Assembly (NCBI GenBank): GCA_030789695.1
Contig: CM061142.1
Location: 568,221,281 to 568,285,280 of the forward strand
Reading direction: 5' to 3'
DNA: 64,000 nucleotides
Source of the DNA: Scilla litardierei
Taxonomy: Eukaryota; Streptophyta; Magnoliopsida; Asparagales; Asparagaceae
The notes under the pieces are model-generated. The model was not told the origin of the DNA, made no database searches, and saw only the letters and a list, made by a program, of their open reading frames with translations. Shown here in pieces: positions 35,324 through 48,370 of this stretch (position 1 is the stretch's first letter; each line of letters begins with the position of its first letter). A program made the translations under genes and the position numbers.

Positions 35324-36462
35324 ATAGGTCGATCGACCTATTGGAGGAGCTACCACCAGTCTTACAGTTAATGGAATGATCGGCTTACTGGGGGAGTTGC
35401 CCCCAGCCTTACGGTTGATAAGTAATCGGCCTACTGGGAGAGTTTCCCCCAGCCTTTCAGTCGATAGGTCGGTCGGCCTACTGGAGGAGTTACCACCAGT
35501 CTTACGGTCGATCAACTAATCGGCCTGCTGGGGGAGTTGCCCCAACCTTACGGTCGATAAGTAATCAGCCTGCTGGGGGAGTTGCCCCAGCCTTACGGTC
35601 GATCAGGTCTGTCAGACTGCTGGAGGAGCTACCACCAGTCTTACGGTCGATCCAACAATCTGCATGCTTGGGGAGTTATCCCAGCCTTATGGTGGATAAG
35701 TAATCGGCCTGCTAGGGGAGTTTCCCCCAGCCTTACGGTCGATCAGGTTGGTCGACCTGATGGGGGAGCTACCACTAGTCTTACAGTCGATCGAACGATC
35801 GGCCTACAGGGGGAGTTGCCCCCAGCCTTACGGTCGACCTTGCTGGGGGAGTTGCCCCCAGCCTTACTGTCGATCACGTCAGTCGACCTACTGGGGAGCT
35901 ACCACCAGTCTTATGGTAGGTCGAATGATCGGCCTGTTGGGGGTTGTTGACCCCAGCCTTACGAACAATAAGTAATGGGCCTGCCGGGGGAGTTGCCCCT
36001 AGCCTTATGATCAATTAGGTCGGTCGACCTTCTGGGGGAGCTACCACCAGTCTTACAGTCGATCGAATATTTGGCCTGCTATGGGATTTGTCCCTAGCCT
36101 TACGATCTATAAGTAATCGGCCTGCTGGGTGAGTTCCCCCAGCCTTACGGTCGGTAAGTGATCGGCCTACTGGGGGAGTTGCCCCCAGCCTTATTGTCGA
36201 TAAGGTTGGTCGGCCTGCTGCGGGGCTACCACCTGTCTTACGGTCGATCGACCTAGCCTTACGGTCGATAAGTAATCATCCTGCTGGGGGAGTTGTCCGA
36301 TCCTTAAGGTCGATAAGTGATCAGCCTGTTGGGGGAGTTGCCCCATCCTTACTGTCGATAAGTAACCGACCTGCTGGGGGAGTTTCCCCCAGACTTAGGG
36401 TCGACAAGTAATTGGCATGCCGAGGGAGTTGCCCACAGCCTTACAGCCGACTGAATAATCGA
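35324..36462. repeat. tandem array, right part, with trimer order
   Basis: About 24 monomers of 45-48 bp. Three monomer types alternate: one starting GATAAGTAATCGGCC, one GATCAGGTCGGTCGGCC with a CTACCACCAG hairpin side, and one GATCGAATGATCGGCC. They repeat in the same order for most of the array, a higher-order period near 140 bp. The order breaks near 36120 and again after 36240, where one type is repeated several times. Tandem repeats in the 3' untranslated region are known for TAT-lineage elements. Confidence 0.88.
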
Positions 36463-36633
36463 TTCCCAATTGGAGGTGTTAGATCCACGGGAGGTCGTTA
36501 AGTTTTGAAGGATAAATGGTTGTGTGCAAGAACTCTCATTCATGTTTAACATTTGGAAAAAAGGGAAGGTACATTTGAAGACAGAAAGCAGGTAAGATAA
36601 TGGTGCACAAGCATCACTTGCCCAGTGAGAGGA
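36463..36633. other. tail of the gypsy-type locus
   Basis: A short non-coding stretch after the array. It ends with gagga (36629-36633), the expected target duplication of the minus-strand LTR that starts at 36634. Confidence 0.5.
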
Positions 36634-37037
36634 TGTCATGCCCCGCTTCCCATTGTACTTGGGAGCGAGAATGTGAGCGGGTCCGTATGTGCTTAAAGCA
36701 AAGAAAAAGTACTTTTTTCTTTCTTTCTTCTTTGACTAAGCACAATAAGCGTCTGTGATTTAAACATCGCATGTACTTGCACGCAAACTCAAAACAACGC
36801 AGAATATCATTATTACAATTTCAATGTCCAGATTACATGTACACGAGTAAGGCATAGAAGAAACAGATACACGGAATGGAAATAAACCTGAAGAAGATTG
36901 CGACAACAGATATTAAATAAAAGTGGTGTTGCAAAGGCACGTCGTTCCTCAGCAAAAGATCCCAGCGTTATGGTACTCCTGGTTAACCTGCTCGATCAGT
37001 CTCAAAGTAGACTGCTCAGCGGACACTGTCTCCAATC

Positions 37038-37082
37038 CTGACGTATATTTCAAAAGATAATAGACAAGGAAATATATGTCAG
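37038..37082 (-). promoter_or_regulatory. conserved LTR hairpin, third stem version
   Basis: On the minus strand CTGACATATATTTC and GAAATATACGTCAG pair over 14 positions with one A-C mismatch. The mismatch is at the place where other copies have ATG; an ATG here (instead of ACG) would also repair the pair. The stem sequence differs from the two other versions in the window, so pairing is kept while sequence changes. Confidence 0.6.
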
Positions 37083-38616
37083 TGAGGGTCGCTCGACAAG
37101 ATTTAAAACGTTAGAAGAGTTGACCCTCGGCAAGATTTAAAATAATATAATATATGCATGGTTTTACAAAGCGAGCAATACAATAAGGTCATAATAAGCG
37201 AGCAATATTATTCTTCTGGATTATTAAACCCTTAATAGCAATTTTCCTGAGACTTTACCAACAATAAAAATCATTTTCAGAAATTAAAAATACATAATCC
37301 TCAAACTTGCAAAATTAATATCTTACAATCCACACGTCAGCTTTTTATGCACTTAGGGTCAAAATTTTCCTTTCGACGAGTAGTTTTAGGTCTCGTGTGT
37401 TTCAGTGAGGTGTTCCCGTGAAAATTGCTAAATGGGTTATTTACACATATGATGTTAATTACACGTAACTACAAAAATTCATAGGAAATAATCTACTTGC
37501 CTGATTGGAGCGATTTTGTTGTCCACGTGATCGTAAGAGAGGCGTGAATTTATCCGCGTCATGGATTTTAACATCAAGCTAAAAGGATTATTACATTATT
37601 AAAAATTAACATGTATATATATACGTGTTACTGACATATATTTATAACATATATATTCATATCAGTACGTATATAAACTTACGCACATACATATATAAAC
37701 TGACAACAGTATATACACACACACAGATATATATATAATATTAACATAATACACTTTTCATATATTATACACGTAATATAACTCAAAAACTCACAGCTTC
37801 GCTTTCTCTTCGTTGTCGTTGCGTGTTTGCAAGTGGATGACGGCACGGCGTTGGGCAACGATGGGTGGCAGTTGCAGGGAGCGGGTGATGGCAGAGCTGT
37901 AGGCATCGGCGGCATCGAAAGCAGTGCACCGACGAGTGGCGGTGTGGTTCGAGGGTGCTGATGGGTTGAGGGGAAAATCGAGAGTTTCAGAGGGAGGTCG
38001 GTGGTTGAGGTTTGTAGTGGTCGGTATCTTAGGGTTTGGAGGGAGATGTCAGAGGATCAGGTGGTGGCAAGAGGAGGAGGGGTGAGGACGGAGGCTGTCG
38101 GTGTGGGTGTGAGGGTGCTTTGGTGGTAGGAGGAAGCAGGTGAGGGTGAGAGGAGGTTGTCGTTGCAGGTTGTAGCTGAGAGTTTGAAAGGGAGAGATAT
38201 GGAATTGTGGTGGTGTTGTCGGGCTTGGGGTGGTGATGGTGGTGTATGGCCAGAGAAAAGGAAGGTGGGGGTCATCCGTAGGTCGTGGCACAAGGGAGGG
38301 TTGTGGTGGCGCTGGCTTGCTGTCGTCGTAGTTTGAGGACCTGGCAGAGGTTGATGGGAAGGTTTCGGTGGCTATGGTCGTGCAGTACCGATGCCGAAGG
38401 ATGGAGGAAGAGACAGTACGAGAGATGGAGGGAGGCACAGTTGAGGGAGAGGAAGGAAACATTGAGCGGGTTGTCGGAGATAAGGAGAGGCCTACAAATG
38501 TGCAGTTGGTGGCGTGGTAGCGCAGGGTTCGGCAGTGGCAGGAGGTGGGGGTTTCTATCGTTTTGAGGTTGGAAGGGGGAGGTGGAGGGTGTCGTCGCCT
38601 TGGTTGTTGGTGTTGT

Positions 38617-38621
38617 TGGAA
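38617..38621. repeat. target duplication, left copy (tggaa)
   Basis: TGGAA occurs again at 53195-53199 directly after the right LTR. Confidence 0.92.
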
Positions 38622-41600
38622 TGTAACGGTCGGTACTCGCTATTCGTCATACGGCTGTGCGTATAGCAATTTCGAGTACCTGATTGGTTTTGTGCTTGGT
38701 ATGTGAGTCGCGTCGTTGAGTTGATAGGGCCATAGCACCTTGGTTGCATCCTTAGCAAGCCACCCCCGACGTGTGCACAACTTGGGATTACCGCCACTTT
38801 TGGACCCCGTATCCTATGTACGCTTTTCGTGCACGTAGTCTTGTTCGTGCACGTATTTATTTTAGATCTTGTCTGTATCCGAACCCTATAGTGTGATATG
38901 CCGTTGTGACCCTCTCGAAGAATATTAAATTGTGGTGTTAATTGGGAACGTCATTTCACGGGTTGTTCTCCCACGATTTGATCTTATTTGATGAGACGTC
39001 GCGATTTTCACTTTTGTTGCAAGCCCTTTTTACTTTTAATTTCGTTTCTCGACGTCGAAATTGTGATCCGTCTTCTCTGTCTTCTTTCTCTCGTCGCCCC
39101 GGCCACCCCAGTATTTATTTCATGATTTTTGGGCTTCGTTTGACCTACTTTCACTTTTTGGCCAACCTATTATACATTTAACCCTAAGTTTTAGTTGGTT
39201 ATTATCCCCTAATATTCATATCACAATAATTTAGATCAGAATACTTGACTCAGCTCATTTTTCCCTCATGGGCCGCACACCAACATGAGAGAGAGTGTGT
39301 GTGGGTTTGAGTTTTATAATAATTGTTAATAACAACTCCTCTATCAAAACAATTCAATAAACCCTACCTATACCTAGCCCTGGCCCATACCCACGACTTG
39401 CAGCCCTCACCTATTCTTAAAACAATCTAGGGTTACTCATGTGAGCCCCTCTTCATTATTTTATAGCTATTGTTTTTAAAACCCTATTCTATTTCTCCCA
39501 ACAACTCTAGGAGCCGCCGCCCTTGGCTTTTTCCACACGAGAGCAAGTCACGGCCTGCTCTTCTCCATCTTTGCATGCGAGCCTGGTGGATTTTGTCGCC
39601 ATCACGTCGCAGCTGCGCCATCCCCTCTTCATTTCGACCAACGTTGCTGTTTCTTCTTCCCTCTCCGAACGCGAGATGCTCCGACCTACCCTCCACCGTG
39701 ATAGCCGCCTGTCCCTTCGACCTCATCCCACGGCAACGCCACACGAGAAGCCCCCTTCATCACCCCCTCATCTTCGCCCGTTCTCCCCGGCGGCGAGCTC
39801 CGCCGTGGGCGGCACAACACTTCTCCGAGCGCCGTCTTCAACAGTAGGGTGCTGCTCTTCGCGACGACCGCCGCAGGAATCTCGGTGGCCTCTCTTTGTC
39901 GGCGACCCCTCGTCGCTCCGACGACCTCATCCCCCTCGAAACCAAGCCGAGCACCGCCCTATCCTCTTCAGCACAGTCAGCCCGCAACCCCGACCGCCTG
40001 AACCCTCTCCAGTCATCCTCCGCCCTTTGCTCGCAGTCGTTCACTCTCTCTGGTGACGTTATGCATGCCAACGCCCCGAAGTCGCCAACACCGCCGCATC
40101 CGGTCATGCCGTCGCCGCTTCATCTGTAAAACACGTGGAGAGGTGGATACTAAACAAACCACGTAAGCCCTTATTACCAGCATACATGCGAGTCATTTAT
40201 AATATGACATATTAGTTGTTATAGGTTTGATGATGAATATTTATAAACTGGGGTGTAGCAAAACCATATACTAATGTCAAATAAGAAATTTTAGAATAAC
40301 TACATCTTTTACCTTCAGTATTTTAAAACATTGCTGCATGAGGAGTAATCACATGCTTCATTATCATGTGGAATCTTCTATTATTTTCCTAAGCAGTAAG
40401 TTAACCTAGTTAACAACTTAGTTATTTAATAAAATGATGTTAGTGTGCTAGTGGGCATTAATATTGATGTTAGCCTAATTACTCGTAGGTTTAATAACTT
40501 GTGTACGCGACTTCTAACTAATGATAGTCTAGGTTGTTATGATAGTAACGTTGTATATTTCTCGTATTAGCAACTTAAACCAGTGGCATGTTAGTAACTC
40601 AACGATCTGGTGAACCCTCGTCACAAGATAGAAAACCTAATAAAATTGGATCATTAGATGGTTTTAGGATTGCCTAATAATTCTGGTCCGCCGTAACGTA
40701 CTTATTGAACCCGTGTTTTAACAGCAGAGAACCGTTTGCCCCGTACCGTTCGTGATACCAGAATCCAACCCCTGACGTCGCTACCAGATGTCAGAGTAGC
40801 TTTCGTGTCGTGTTGAGGTAAGTTTCGCACCGTAGGAACCCACACCCGCATGTTAATAAGATAAAAATTGTAATTTTATTGTGTTGGTTAACTCACCAAT
40901 TGAAGATAATAATATGGGACTGTAGGTTGGGCGATGGTTTGAACACATAGGAAGTAACTGGACTCATCGATCTGAGACTTGCAGCACATCTCTTTCAGGC
41001 AAGTGAAACTTGCCCGTTGCTTGTTTAGGCCATGCTTTAGGCCACTTCTGTACCGTAGCGTAAAAGGGACTAGGCAGTGAAATGATAGCTGCCTAGATGC
41101 CTATTTGATCTAGTTTGACAACGAAACTAAATCCGTCACCTCATTCGATCTAGCTTGACAACGAAGCTAGATCCAACCCCTTTTACCTGTTTTGTTCATG
41201 CTGCCATGTCATCCACGCATTTGTAACTGCCATGTTTAAATTCCTTAACTGTACGCATTTAAATTACAGCTTGCCATGTCATGACATCCATGTCTGATTG
41301 TTGCATTCGTAGCACACGCTACTATACTTATACTTGTTGAGTCTAGGTGCACCCCTATGCCATATTGAAAAACACTTCCTGGCTCGTGATCCAGAAGAGA
41401 GCAATCATGTTCGTGGGTAAAGCCCTGGCTCGATACACTCGGAGGGGTAGGGTTGAGCGACCACTCAGCGTAGAAGTGTGCCTGTACAGCCACTTCAGCT
41501 GTAAGGCGTGAACTCTGTGCACGACATGAAAACGTGACTTGTGATTGTTAGTAGTTTGCTACTCTTGCCATGCCATGCTAGTTGTCCTCTTGTACTCGTT

Positions 41601-42206
41601 ATTGTACTTTACTTTACCTGTAGCACTCATACTTTAACTGCCATGTCATTGCATCATGCTAGAACTGCTAGGTTTCTTTACTTTTACTTTTAGTTTCCTT
41701 GCACAAGTCTCTTGTAGACTTTCTGACATGTGCCCCTTGCTCTTTTGGGTGTCACATGTTAGACCCTGAGCCAGAGACCATTGCTGAGGACGTGGTGTTT
41801 GCTGACGCTGAGCCTGAGCCATGTTTGTCAAGGAGGAGTTTGTGGACACCGGTGACCAGTCATAGTGACCTTGCTGAGTTTTCCTTTTGTTTTAGGATTT
41901 TTGTTAGTTGTCGGTGCGTGACACCTTTACTTTGTACGTTGTACTTTTGTTGGCCATGCTTGGGCCTTTAGACTCTTTCTCTTTCCAGCCTGGTGGCTTT
42001 TCTGTGATGTTGGAACTTATTTTATGGATATTCCGAGATTGCTTTTGGTCTCATTTCCTTATTTATTATCTTGTTTCGTATCGCATTTGCAAGGACCTGC
42101 CATTTGAAGTTTATTGACGCTTATCAGTCTTGCAGCTTCACAGCTTCAAGTCTGAGCGGACCTACTCACGCCTCGCCTCCATATTTTTGGGAAGCAGGAC
42201 GTGACA
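38622..42206 (+). repeat. 5' LTR of the non-coding element
   Basis: It is 3,585 bp long. The block 40160-40780 is almost base-identical to 51150-51765 in the 3' LTR. The leader hairpins are at 40998-41014, 41107-41133 and 41147-41173, and the start-codon hairpin at 41724-41761. The micro-ORF from 41756 is frameshifted by one base after about 22 codons. Confidence 0.9.
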
Positions 42207-44093
42207 TGTTTTGTTGGTGGCCCATGCAGGTCCGTCTTGCAACTGTGAATTATCGGAACAACGATAATAACTATGGAATGTCCATTAAATAAATTGCAAC
42301 ATCCGATTCATAAGCCTTGAGCCTAGTTCTAATCGTTTTTCTATGTCACTAGGTGGTAGGAAGACTTAGTTAGACGTCGGTGCTTGCTAGTTAGAGGTCC
42401 CTGATTGTTAGTTAGACTCCATGCTAGAAATTGATTTAATCGTCTTAGGAGTTACCTTAGTGGTTCTTGCCTAACTCTGACCATATTAGACTTCTAGAAT
42501 TCCGTTAGTCGTTCGCTTGGATTCATCTACTTCGGGCCAAGCTGAACGCTGTTCATTACAGTCTAGGCCCTTAGAAAGTCCTAGCGCTAAGTTTCCTAAT
42601 CTTTAGTTGGTCGACCGTAGGAGTTTCCTGTAGATTTTCCTGGGTTATATCCTAGGCGTGTTTACGTTTCGATCATGCGACATATTCCTTGCACCCGATT
42701 CACGAGACCGCCTCATGACGATTGTCGCTAATTTTAGAATCTCTTCGTTACAAATCTTGAATCTTCCGAAAATATTTTCTATTCTCCCCATTCGCTAAGT
42801 TTTAACTCGTTCGAAATTTTTAATATATATATATATATATATTTAGACTTCATACTCTTTTGTTGACTCGAATTCATTTCTTAATTTCGAGACTTTTGTC
42901 GAGATCTTGATTACCATTTTATAATATTTTTCTGGCCTATACTTTTCATACCTATATAAATACCTTATCCCTTTTCATACACTAATTTTATTCTGAACCG
43001 TACTTCGATTTTCCTAATTCGATTTATAATTCTTCTTACTTATGCTATTAAAACTTATTCGAATAACTCATCGTGCTTACCTTTATTATACTTTTCTAAA
43101 GTTACTTGGGACTTTAGCATTCAGCGTGTCGATTTTATACTCATCATTTTCCTACTTCTAATTTTTTTTGTAAAATACTATCTCTATTTAATTTTTATCA
43201 CCAATTGCAAATAATTCATCTCCATACTCAGTAATCTGCGTCTAACTCTTATGTCGTGATTTAACTTTCATGTTACCCTTCTACATTTTATAATGATATT
43301 ATTATATTTTATTTTATAACTTACATTTTAATATATCCTTATTTCGTATTCTATATTCTTCGTCCCTACTTGATTACTCTGAATTATATTTTTGGTCCAT
43401 CCAACCAAGCTTTCTCCCTTATCTGTGGCCTCATCTGAACCCGTTTATCCCGTTCTTATTTCATTTTAATTTCGTTTCCGGTTTTCATCACTATTGTTTG
43501 GTTATCACATTAGTGCTGACCGTTGCCAACGTTAACCTTATTAACGTATGGTGGGCCCATTAGTATAGATTGTGATGTCGTTGTAGTGCATTTAATTACA
43601 TGGTATCTATGAAGTTGGATGTGTGTTAGTATTTATAAGTATGGGTATGGATAGATATACCACTTTAGGAATGTCTGTATATATATTGGAAATTGTATTG
43701 GAGTATAGACTAGTAGTGTATGTAGTTGAAGATACTTGTGAAAGCTTGATATGAATATATATTAGTAAGTCAGGTGAATGTTAGGTGTAATGATAATAGG
43801 TGTACTTATAATTAAGTGAGTAGACCTATTATATGACATAAATGTTAGTAAGTGTGTGCTTGTATGTAAATATGTAGTGTGCTTAGACGTAAGTAGTTAT
43901 GTATTTGATGCATGAGTATATATGTGATATATGTATGGTAGTAGGATTATTATTTTGATTGATATCGCTTGCTCTTACGGGATGTTGTGTGCATGTATAC
44001 CATCAGGTATACACAATTATTGCATACCTTAACTATGTATGTAAGTAGATGTGTTGGTATACTAATTATAGGTAGGAGGATATGGTGTGAATA
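42207..44093 (+). other. internal region of the non-coding element, left part
   Basis: No gene is seen. TGGTGGCCCATGCAGGT starts 8 bp after the LTR and is shared base for base with the element at 57914, so it is probably the primer site or a packaging signal. The rest is AT-rich, with (TA)n near 42822-42842. Confidence 0.6.
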
Positions 44094-44339
44094 TTTTTTT
44101 TTTTTTGACGAATGAAAGATAGTCTATATTAATCTCGAAATATTTACATGGCCCAAAACAAGTAATCAATGTTGATAATAATAAGTGGGGGGAGAGGACA
44201 CAAGCGTCGTCACCCTCAACAGATTAGAATCAGACATTTATACAAGTAGGCCCATTACAGCAAAATGCAATACAAAAGACAAAGAAAACATGCTAATAAA
44301 TCTAAGCTAAGCTAAAACCACTCAAAAAAAAGTAGGAAG

Positions 44340-47300
44340 TCATCCAGATAGCAGACCCCAATTAGCAAAAGGTGTAGCGTCCATGATCTCTTCAGTATCC
44401 AACCCGCATAGAGCAATCTTAACATCCGATTCAATTTCCTCAAATAATGCCGTTTTAGAAGTTGCCTTTCCTTCGAAGATACGTTTATTTCGCTGTTTCC
44501 AAATGTGCCAAACCATTGAAGACACTACTGTTTTGGCCAAAACACTTTCCGGACTCTTCTTCTTATATCTGGAAAGCATCAAATCACACACTGCTGAAAT
44601 AGAGGTCGGAGCCATACCAGAGCAACCCAGCTTGAGCAAACCTCTAGTTAATATGTAGTTTGTGAATTCGCATTGAAAGTAGAGGTGGGATGTACTCTCC
44701 ACAATTTTTTTGTCACACAGGACACAACTACTATCAACCCCAATACCCAAATGCCGTAACCTGTCATATGTAGGCAACCTGCTTTGCAGAACCCGGAGCA
44801 ATGCCAAGGAGAACTTCGGTACATTGTGCTTATACTAAACAGACTCAAAGTAGGGGAACAAAGCTCCTGCCATTCGAGTGCCTTCCCAGGCCGCACGCAA
44901 CGAGAAATCCCGCCCAGCAATCCAATTCCAGCCATCTTGACCCTCACACAGGATGACATTGAGAAAGGGATCACCAATTCCTTGTATATCCGGAACATTA
45001 GCCCACCCACTCGACGTCCAGAAATCCCCAACATACTTCATTTCTGTTCCAGGTTCAGGCTCTTGGATAAGATAGAGGGGTCCCCTAGGGTGCCAGTTAT
45101 CGTACCAAAACAAAGTAGACTTCCCATCCTTTATTGACCGTTTAATAAGCTGTTGCGATATAGGGCGGCACTTTAGAATGAACTTCCAGGACCCCGAGTT
45201 AGTAGGAGTTGGTTTTACTGAGAAAAACCCTTTTTCCACCGCCTTATAATGACTTCTCATATATTGGCTCCAGACTCCCTTCTTAGAGAGCACTCTCCAA
45301 GTCAATCGAACCCCAGAAGCAACATTAAGGTCCGAAAGAAGCCTCAGCCCCACACCCCCCTCCTTCTTAGGGGTGCACATGTCTTTCCAAGCCCAGCAAG
45401 ACATCTTCCCCCAAATGAATTTCCTACAAGCAGAGTTAATAGCTCTAATAACAGAAGGAGGTAAACAGTAAGCCTGCATCCAGAAAGCAACCATACCATA
45501 TATGACAGAGCGAACCAATTCAATTTTCCCAGAGATAGACAGAAGAGTGGAAGACCACCCAAGAAGCCTCTTCTTACATTTATCAACAAGCCGAGAGAAC
45601 AATGAGGCCTTGGGATAGATTGAAGATAGGGGGAGCCCCAGATAAGTAGTAAAAGAAGAAACCATTTTGATGGCTAAAATCTGGCATAAACTCTGCGCAT
45701 TACGAACCCCTTTACTGAATATAGCAGAGCTCTTATCCCAATTAATTTGCAAACCAGAAAGTCGGAAGAAACTGTCTAGAAGATTCTTAAGACCGTGCAA
45801 TGAATGAGAATTAGCTCGGCAGAATACCAGAAGGTCATCGGCAAATAATAAGTGAGAAATAGAACCTGTTCGCCTCATTGGATGTATAGCCCGTGTGGAT
45901 TCAGAAATAGCCATAAGAAGAGAGAAGGCTTCCATGACAAGCACAAACAAGTAAGGTGAAAGGGGGTCACCCTGGCGCAACCCTCTGTTAGAACCAAAAT
46001 ACCCTTCAGGCGAACCATCAACCAGAACGGAGAAAACTGGAGTAGATATACATTGAAATATCCAGTTGATGAAAGTGTGTCTAAAACCCATCTGATGAAG
46101 TAAGAAAATAATGAACGACCTATTGACACAATCAAAAGCCTTGCGCAGATCAAGCTTAATACAAGTTCTGGACCCCATCTGGTTGCTAAAATCACGAATT
46201 TGTTCATGAGCAAGCAGAGAGCTATCTGCCAGCAACCTATCTTTTAGAAAAGCAGCCTGATTTGGGGATATAAGATCAGAGATAACTTGTTTCAGTCTGT
46301 TACAAAGAACCTTGCTGATAATTTTATAGAGAACATTGCAGCAAGCAATTGGCCTATAATCCCCCAGGCCCGATGCTCTAGCATTCTTTGGCACCAGAGT
46401 CAAAAAAGAATGATTAACAGATTTTGGCATGATACCTGTTTTAAAGAAATGCGAGATTCCAGCAATAACGTCATCCCCTACAATGTCCCAATTATGCTGG
46501 AAAAACATGGAGTTAAACCCATCAGGCCCTGGAGCTTTGTCCTTACCAATCTGGAAAGTGGCACATCTGATTTCAGCAGGGGTAACAGGAAGATCTAACC
46601 AGAGTGCCGCAGCATCAGTAAGTTTCCTTTTAGGAATTACATTGGGGAAAACATCCCAATAATCAATTTGGTTGTATAAATTTTGGTAGTATAGCGGGGC
46701 CTCTTTGCGAAGAGAATCAATATCAGAGAACATATTTCCCTCAGACGATATGAGATGACGCATATTATTGTAACAATGCCGGGCTTTCATCATAGTGTAA
46801 AAAAATTTGGAATTCTGATCCCCAAGAGTTAGCCAATTTTGCCTACTCTTTTGCCTCAAATCCTCTTCTTCGATTTTCATAGCATGACCCAGCTCTTTGG
46901 TTGCCATAATTTCCTGTCTTTGAAGCTCAGGATCCCAAATCAATTTTAGATTAGATTGGATGCGATAAAGCTTTGAGCGGCAAGAATGAACAGACAGCTC
47001 TTTTACCTTCGAAGGCGCCCATTCCTTTAAGAAGTATTTCATCGTTCTCATTTTATTATGAAGTCTACTCAGGTCGGAAATAGTATGGTTCCCACACCAA
47101 TTATTTATAATCATGTCTTTAAAGCCTTGGAGAGAAATCCATGAATTAAAGAATTTGAACGGTTTGGGTTTAGAGATGACCTTAGAGATCAGGAGAACAA
47201 GCATTGCAGCATGATCACTTGTAGCAGCTGGAAGATACTCGTAGTAGGAATCCGTCATTTGATTTAGCCAAGTAGTGTTGCATAGGACACGGTCAAGCCT

Positions 47301-47891
47301 AGCAGAAATACGCAAACCTCCAACCCGTTTATTACTCCAGCTTAAACTACAACCCGTACTTTTCAGATCGAGCAGTTGACAATTTCCAATGCAAGAATTA
47401 AAATCATCCAATGCCGCCACATCTACCATCCTACCTCCAATCTTCTCATTGGCATTCCTGACACAGTTAAAATCCCCTCCTACTAACCAAGGCACATGGT
47501 TGAATAATTTTGAATCCTCACGAAGACTCTTCCAGAGGCCGAGTCTAGCTGGGGCAAGGTTGAACCCATAAATAGCCGTTAGGCCCATGACAAAACCTGC
47601 AGAATTTTTGAAGAAGACCGATAAATGCTGATCGGAAGCATTAATAGGTGAGAAAGACCAAGTGTCTTTGTTGTAGTAAATTACAATACGTCCACCCTTG
47701 TGCAAAACTCTGTTATCAATACACTTCCAATCAGTTCCGAAGCACTGATTTAGACGGGCCGAATTTCTAGATTCAACCTTTGTTTCAAGCAAACAGACAA
47801 TGGAAGGATTTTATTTACGTACAGTGCTCATCAAATCTGAACGTCTAACGGAATTATTTAGACCCCTTGTATTCCAAAAGAAAACAGACAT
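44340..47891 (-). pseudogene. LINE ORF2: endonuclease, reverse transcriptase, zinc finger
   Basis: From ATG 47891 (MSVFFWNTRGLNNSVRR) to the stop at 44340, 1,183 codons, in one frame with only two internal stops (TAA at 47811-47813 and TAG at 44835-44837). The first ~230 residues are an APE-type endonuclease (VGGDFNCVRNANEKIGG and SDHAAML). The reverse transcriptase is in the middle, with PNQAAFLKDRL, GLRQGDPLSPYLF and catalytic FADD. The C-terminal zf-RVT domain has CVLCDKK and a later HLYFQC. ORF2 nicks target DNA and primes reverse transcription there. Two stops in otherwise good frame indicate a fairly young but dead copy. Confidence 0.93.
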
Positions 47892-47898
47892 CAATAAA

Positions 47899-48288
47899 TT
47901 ACTGAGGGTTGGGATTGGTACCGGCAGACTGAGCTACCCTACTACTGCGACGCACAACGGTAGGTACCTGGATCCGAGATTTGATCAACTCAAGGTGCAG
48001 TTTTTCCCACTCTGGGTTCGGCACAGTTGGGCTTTCTGGGCAATCTGGAAGTTTAAGAGCAGGCAGAGATTGGCTTGAAGAGGAAACCTCCGGCATTTTT
48101 GAACTTGTGACCTTATGAGTAGAACTATCCGGTAGAAGTGAACCCTGCTTACAGCAAAGAATATTAACAGTTTGTGCTAGCCGAATGACCCCTACCCATA
48201 AACTCCTTGGAGCCTTCATGGGCATTTTTTGGCTCACTGCCTCCCCACTTTTGACTATAGAAGCAGACATAGAGCTACATTCACCCAC
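47899..48288 (-). pseudogene. LINE ORF1, C-terminal part
   Basis: An open frame of 129 codons whose stop lies 7 bp before the ORF2 ATG. It is Ser/Pro-rich and basic near the end. The zinc-knuckle part expected upstream is missing because the copy is truncated at about 48325. ORF1 binds RNA in LINE particles. Confidence 0.6.
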
Positions 48289-48321
48289 ATCGAATATAGA
48301 TGGATTATTTACGTCCTGGAG

Positions 48322-48325
<4 letters not shown>

Positions 48326-48368
<43 letters not shown>
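48326..48368. repeat. (TA)n microsatellite
   Basis: About 21 TA dinucleotides at the junction of the LINE and the host element. It may have grown from the insertion site. Confidence 0.95.

Positions 48369-48370
<2 letters not shown>

Larger units (their letters stand above)
36634..38621 (-). mobile_element. Tekay-type 3' LTR, minus strand, first segment
   Basis: It starts TGTCATGCCCCGCTTCCC, the reverse complement of the usual LTR end (GGGAAGCGGGGCATGACA). The LTR is cut at 38621 by the non-coding element and resumes at 53195, ending at 54221. The two segments add up to about 3.0 kb, similar to the other LTRs of this type. Its 5' part on the minus strand is rich in Pro-coding text; those frames are not supported as genes. 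Confidence 0.82.
44094..48325 (-). mobile_element. LINE (plant L1-type), 5'-truncated
   Basis: On the minus strand it carries the end of ORF1 (48288-47899), all of ORF2 (47891-44340), a 3' untranslated tail and a poly-A tail seen as 13 T at 44094-44106. The left end of the retrotransposon (right end in this window) is near a (TA)n microsatellite at about 48326-48368, and the target duplication is not clear. It interrupts the internal region of the non-coding LTR element. Confidence 0.88.

Noticed and set aside
31632..36462. CRISPR-like regular repeats
   Set aside because: Monomers are contiguous without unique spacers, and the context is a plant retrotransposon.
37679..38462. Pro/Ser/Thr-rich minus-strand frames (also 53154-53618)
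   Set aside because: They lie in the leader part of a minus-strand LTR that is split by a nested element; no homology or domain is seen.
39470..40129. Overlapping Arg/Pro/Ser-rich frames on both strands of the LTR, repeated at 50436-51139
   Set aside because: They recur only because the two LTRs are duplicates, overlap each other in several frames, and show no domain or codon signal.
44835..47792. A 985-codon host gene on the minus strand
   Set aside because: Endonuclease, reverse transcriptase and zf-RVT order, poly-A tail and ORF1 next to it show a LINE.
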